From an uncultured Clostridia bacterium (GTDB lineage: Bacteria > Bacillota > Clostridia > TANB77 > CAG-508): DNA of 6,129 nt. The notes beneath the pieces were generated by a model, which saw only the letters and a list, made by a program, of their open reading frames with translations, searched no databases and was not told where the DNA came from. This document shows, in pieces, positions 5,715-6,129 of this stretch (positions are counted from its first letter, which is position 1; the number at the start of each line of letters is the position of its first letter). The DNA lies in the NCBI GenBank assembly GCA_944391895.1, contig CALXVF010000075.1, positions 1 through 6,129 of the forward strand, in the 5' to 3' direction. A program made the translations under genes and the position numbers.

Positions 5715-5719
5715 CCTCC
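5715..5719 (-). promoter_or_regulatory. Ribosome binding site that decides the zinc-ribbon start
   Basis: GGAGG on the minus strand lies seven bases before the ATG at 5707. It is inside the longer TTG-initiated reading frame, which argues against the TTG start. Confidence 0.75.
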
Positions 5720-5741
5720 AGTCAAAATATAGTGTATTACT

Positions 5742-5770
5742 ATTATATCTTATATTATGTTTGAAATCAA
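5742..5770 (-). promoter_or_regulatory. Promoter of the zinc-ribbon gene
   Basis: On the minus strand TTGATT (5765-5770), a 17-base spacer and a perfect TATAAT (5742-5747) are present. The leader to 5707 is about 28 bases. The -35 element is overlapped by an inverted repeat (5760-5783). Confidence 0.78.
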
Positions 5771-5783
5771 TATGTATTTCAAA
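5760..5783. repeat. Inverted repeat TTTGAAAT-N8-ATTTCAAA over the zinc-ribbon -35 box
   Basis: Two perfect eight-base half-sites (5760-5767 and 5776-5783) are separated by eight bases, a two-turn-compatible spacing of 16 bases centre to centre. It covers the -35 region of the zinc-ribbon promoter, a position suited to a repressor or activator site. A third half-site lies at 5841-5848. Confidence 0.45.
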
Positions 5784-5856
5784 AATGATTTAAGTTCTTT
5801 TGTTTATTGCGATGAGGTAGATATTTTTAACTTATTCGCTTTTGAAATGATTATAA

Positions 5857-6129
5857 TTATTTTTGTTTTAAGTCTTTTTTATTTTCTTTTTCTAATTGTT
5901 TTAAACTCTTTTTAGGTGTAGGTAATTCTTCAGGCATAGTACCACCATTTTTTTCAATTACCTCTCTTATATTCCTGCCAATATTATAATGAGTTTTATT
6001 GGCTTCCTTTTCAGTTTGTATATTATCTTTTTTTAATTTTTGTTCTGTTTGGGAAATTCTAAATAAATTTGCTATAAGTTCATCACTTCCCATATTGTCC
6101 AAAATATCTTCTCTATATCTTAATCCTTT
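5857..6129 (-). CDS. dinD: DinD family DNA-damage-inducible protein, C-terminal part only
   Basis: The visible 90 residues are the C-terminal end of a gene that enters from the right edge. The sequence matches the conserved tail of DinD: ILDNMGSDELIANLFR, then QTEQKLKKDNIQ, then a KTHYNIGRNIREVIEKNGGTMPEELPTP block, ending in a lysine-rich stretch. In E. coli DinD is SOS-induced and inhibits RecA-mediated strand exchange; its N-terminal Bro-N-like region would lie outside this window. The reading frame is open to the edge, so the in-frame TTG at 6102 is not the start. DinD-type genes are often found in accessory or phage-related regions. No clear terminator follows the stop; the next 149 bases carry only AT-rich sequence, TTTGAAAT half-sites and the zinc-ribbon promoter. 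Confidence 0.88.
   Translation of the reverse strand, partial: KGLRYREDILDNMGSDELIANLFRISQTEQKLKKDNIQTEKEANKTHYNIGRNIREVIEKNGGTMPEELPTPKKSLKQLEKENKKDLKQK

Noticed and set aside
5776..5852. ATTTCAAAA (5776-5784) and TTTTGAAAT (5840-5848) as a terminator stem for dinD
   Set aside because: The loop would be over 50 bases, the stem is A-T only and no U-tract follows in the right place.
1..6129. CRISPR array, tRNA, rRNA, transposase, integrase or toxin-antitoxin pair
   Set aside because: No regularly spaced direct repeats, cloverleaf arms or CCA-type ends, and no recognisable transposase, integrase or toxin motifs were seen on either strand.

Overview
The window is about 70% A+T, and most genes use A/T-ending codons with strong AGGAGG-type ribosome binding sites. 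The gene content includes a DUF1292 protein, a transketolase split into two subunits, a DinD homologue and a compact RelA/SpoT-type HD hydrolase. This suggests a low-GC member of the Bacillota, most likely a gut-type Clostridia lineage; that placement is inference from gene content and composition. All genes lie on the minus strand except one membrane-protein gene at 2237-2680.

Layout from left to right. (1) A two-gene minus-strand operon (promoter at about 1091-1120) encodes a Nudix hydrolase (458-1069) and then a small HD-domain (p)ppGpp-hydrolase-like protein (437 down to the left edge). Both belong to families that act on nucleotides. (2) A second minus-strand unit starts at a promoter at 2050-2078. 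It carries a DUF1292 acidic protein (1693-1998), an intervening hairpin (1654-1686), an unrecognised four-helix membrane protein (1166-1633) and a clear terminator (1130-1160). (3) A solitary plus-strand gene for an unrecognised hydrophobic protein (2237-2680) has a near-consensus promoter and about 44% G+C, far above its neighbours. It ends in a hairpin shared with the convergent transketolase operon. (4) A three-gene minus-strand operon (promoter 5439-5467) encodes an alpha/beta hydrolase (4487-5389), then transketolase N-terminal (3624-4490) and C-terminal (2701-3624) subunits. Its stop/start codons overlap at both junctions, which indicates translational coupling. (5) A solitary 60-residue double-CxxC zinc-ribbon gene (5525-5707) has its own promoter and GC-rich terminator and is again richer in G+C than its surroundings. 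(6) The right edge holds the C-terminal end of a DinD family (DNA-damage-inducible) protein.

The tightest functional unit is the hydrolase-transketolase operon: the two transketolase halves should assemble into one thiamine-diphosphate enzyme of pentose-phosphate metabolism, while the hydrolase substrate is unknown. The most unusual elements are the two self-contained, compositionally foreign single-gene units (2146-2717 and 5484-5770). No CRISPR array, tRNA, rRNA or transposase was seen, and no gene-free stretch exceeds 300 bases. The longest, 1999-2236, holds two divergent promoters.
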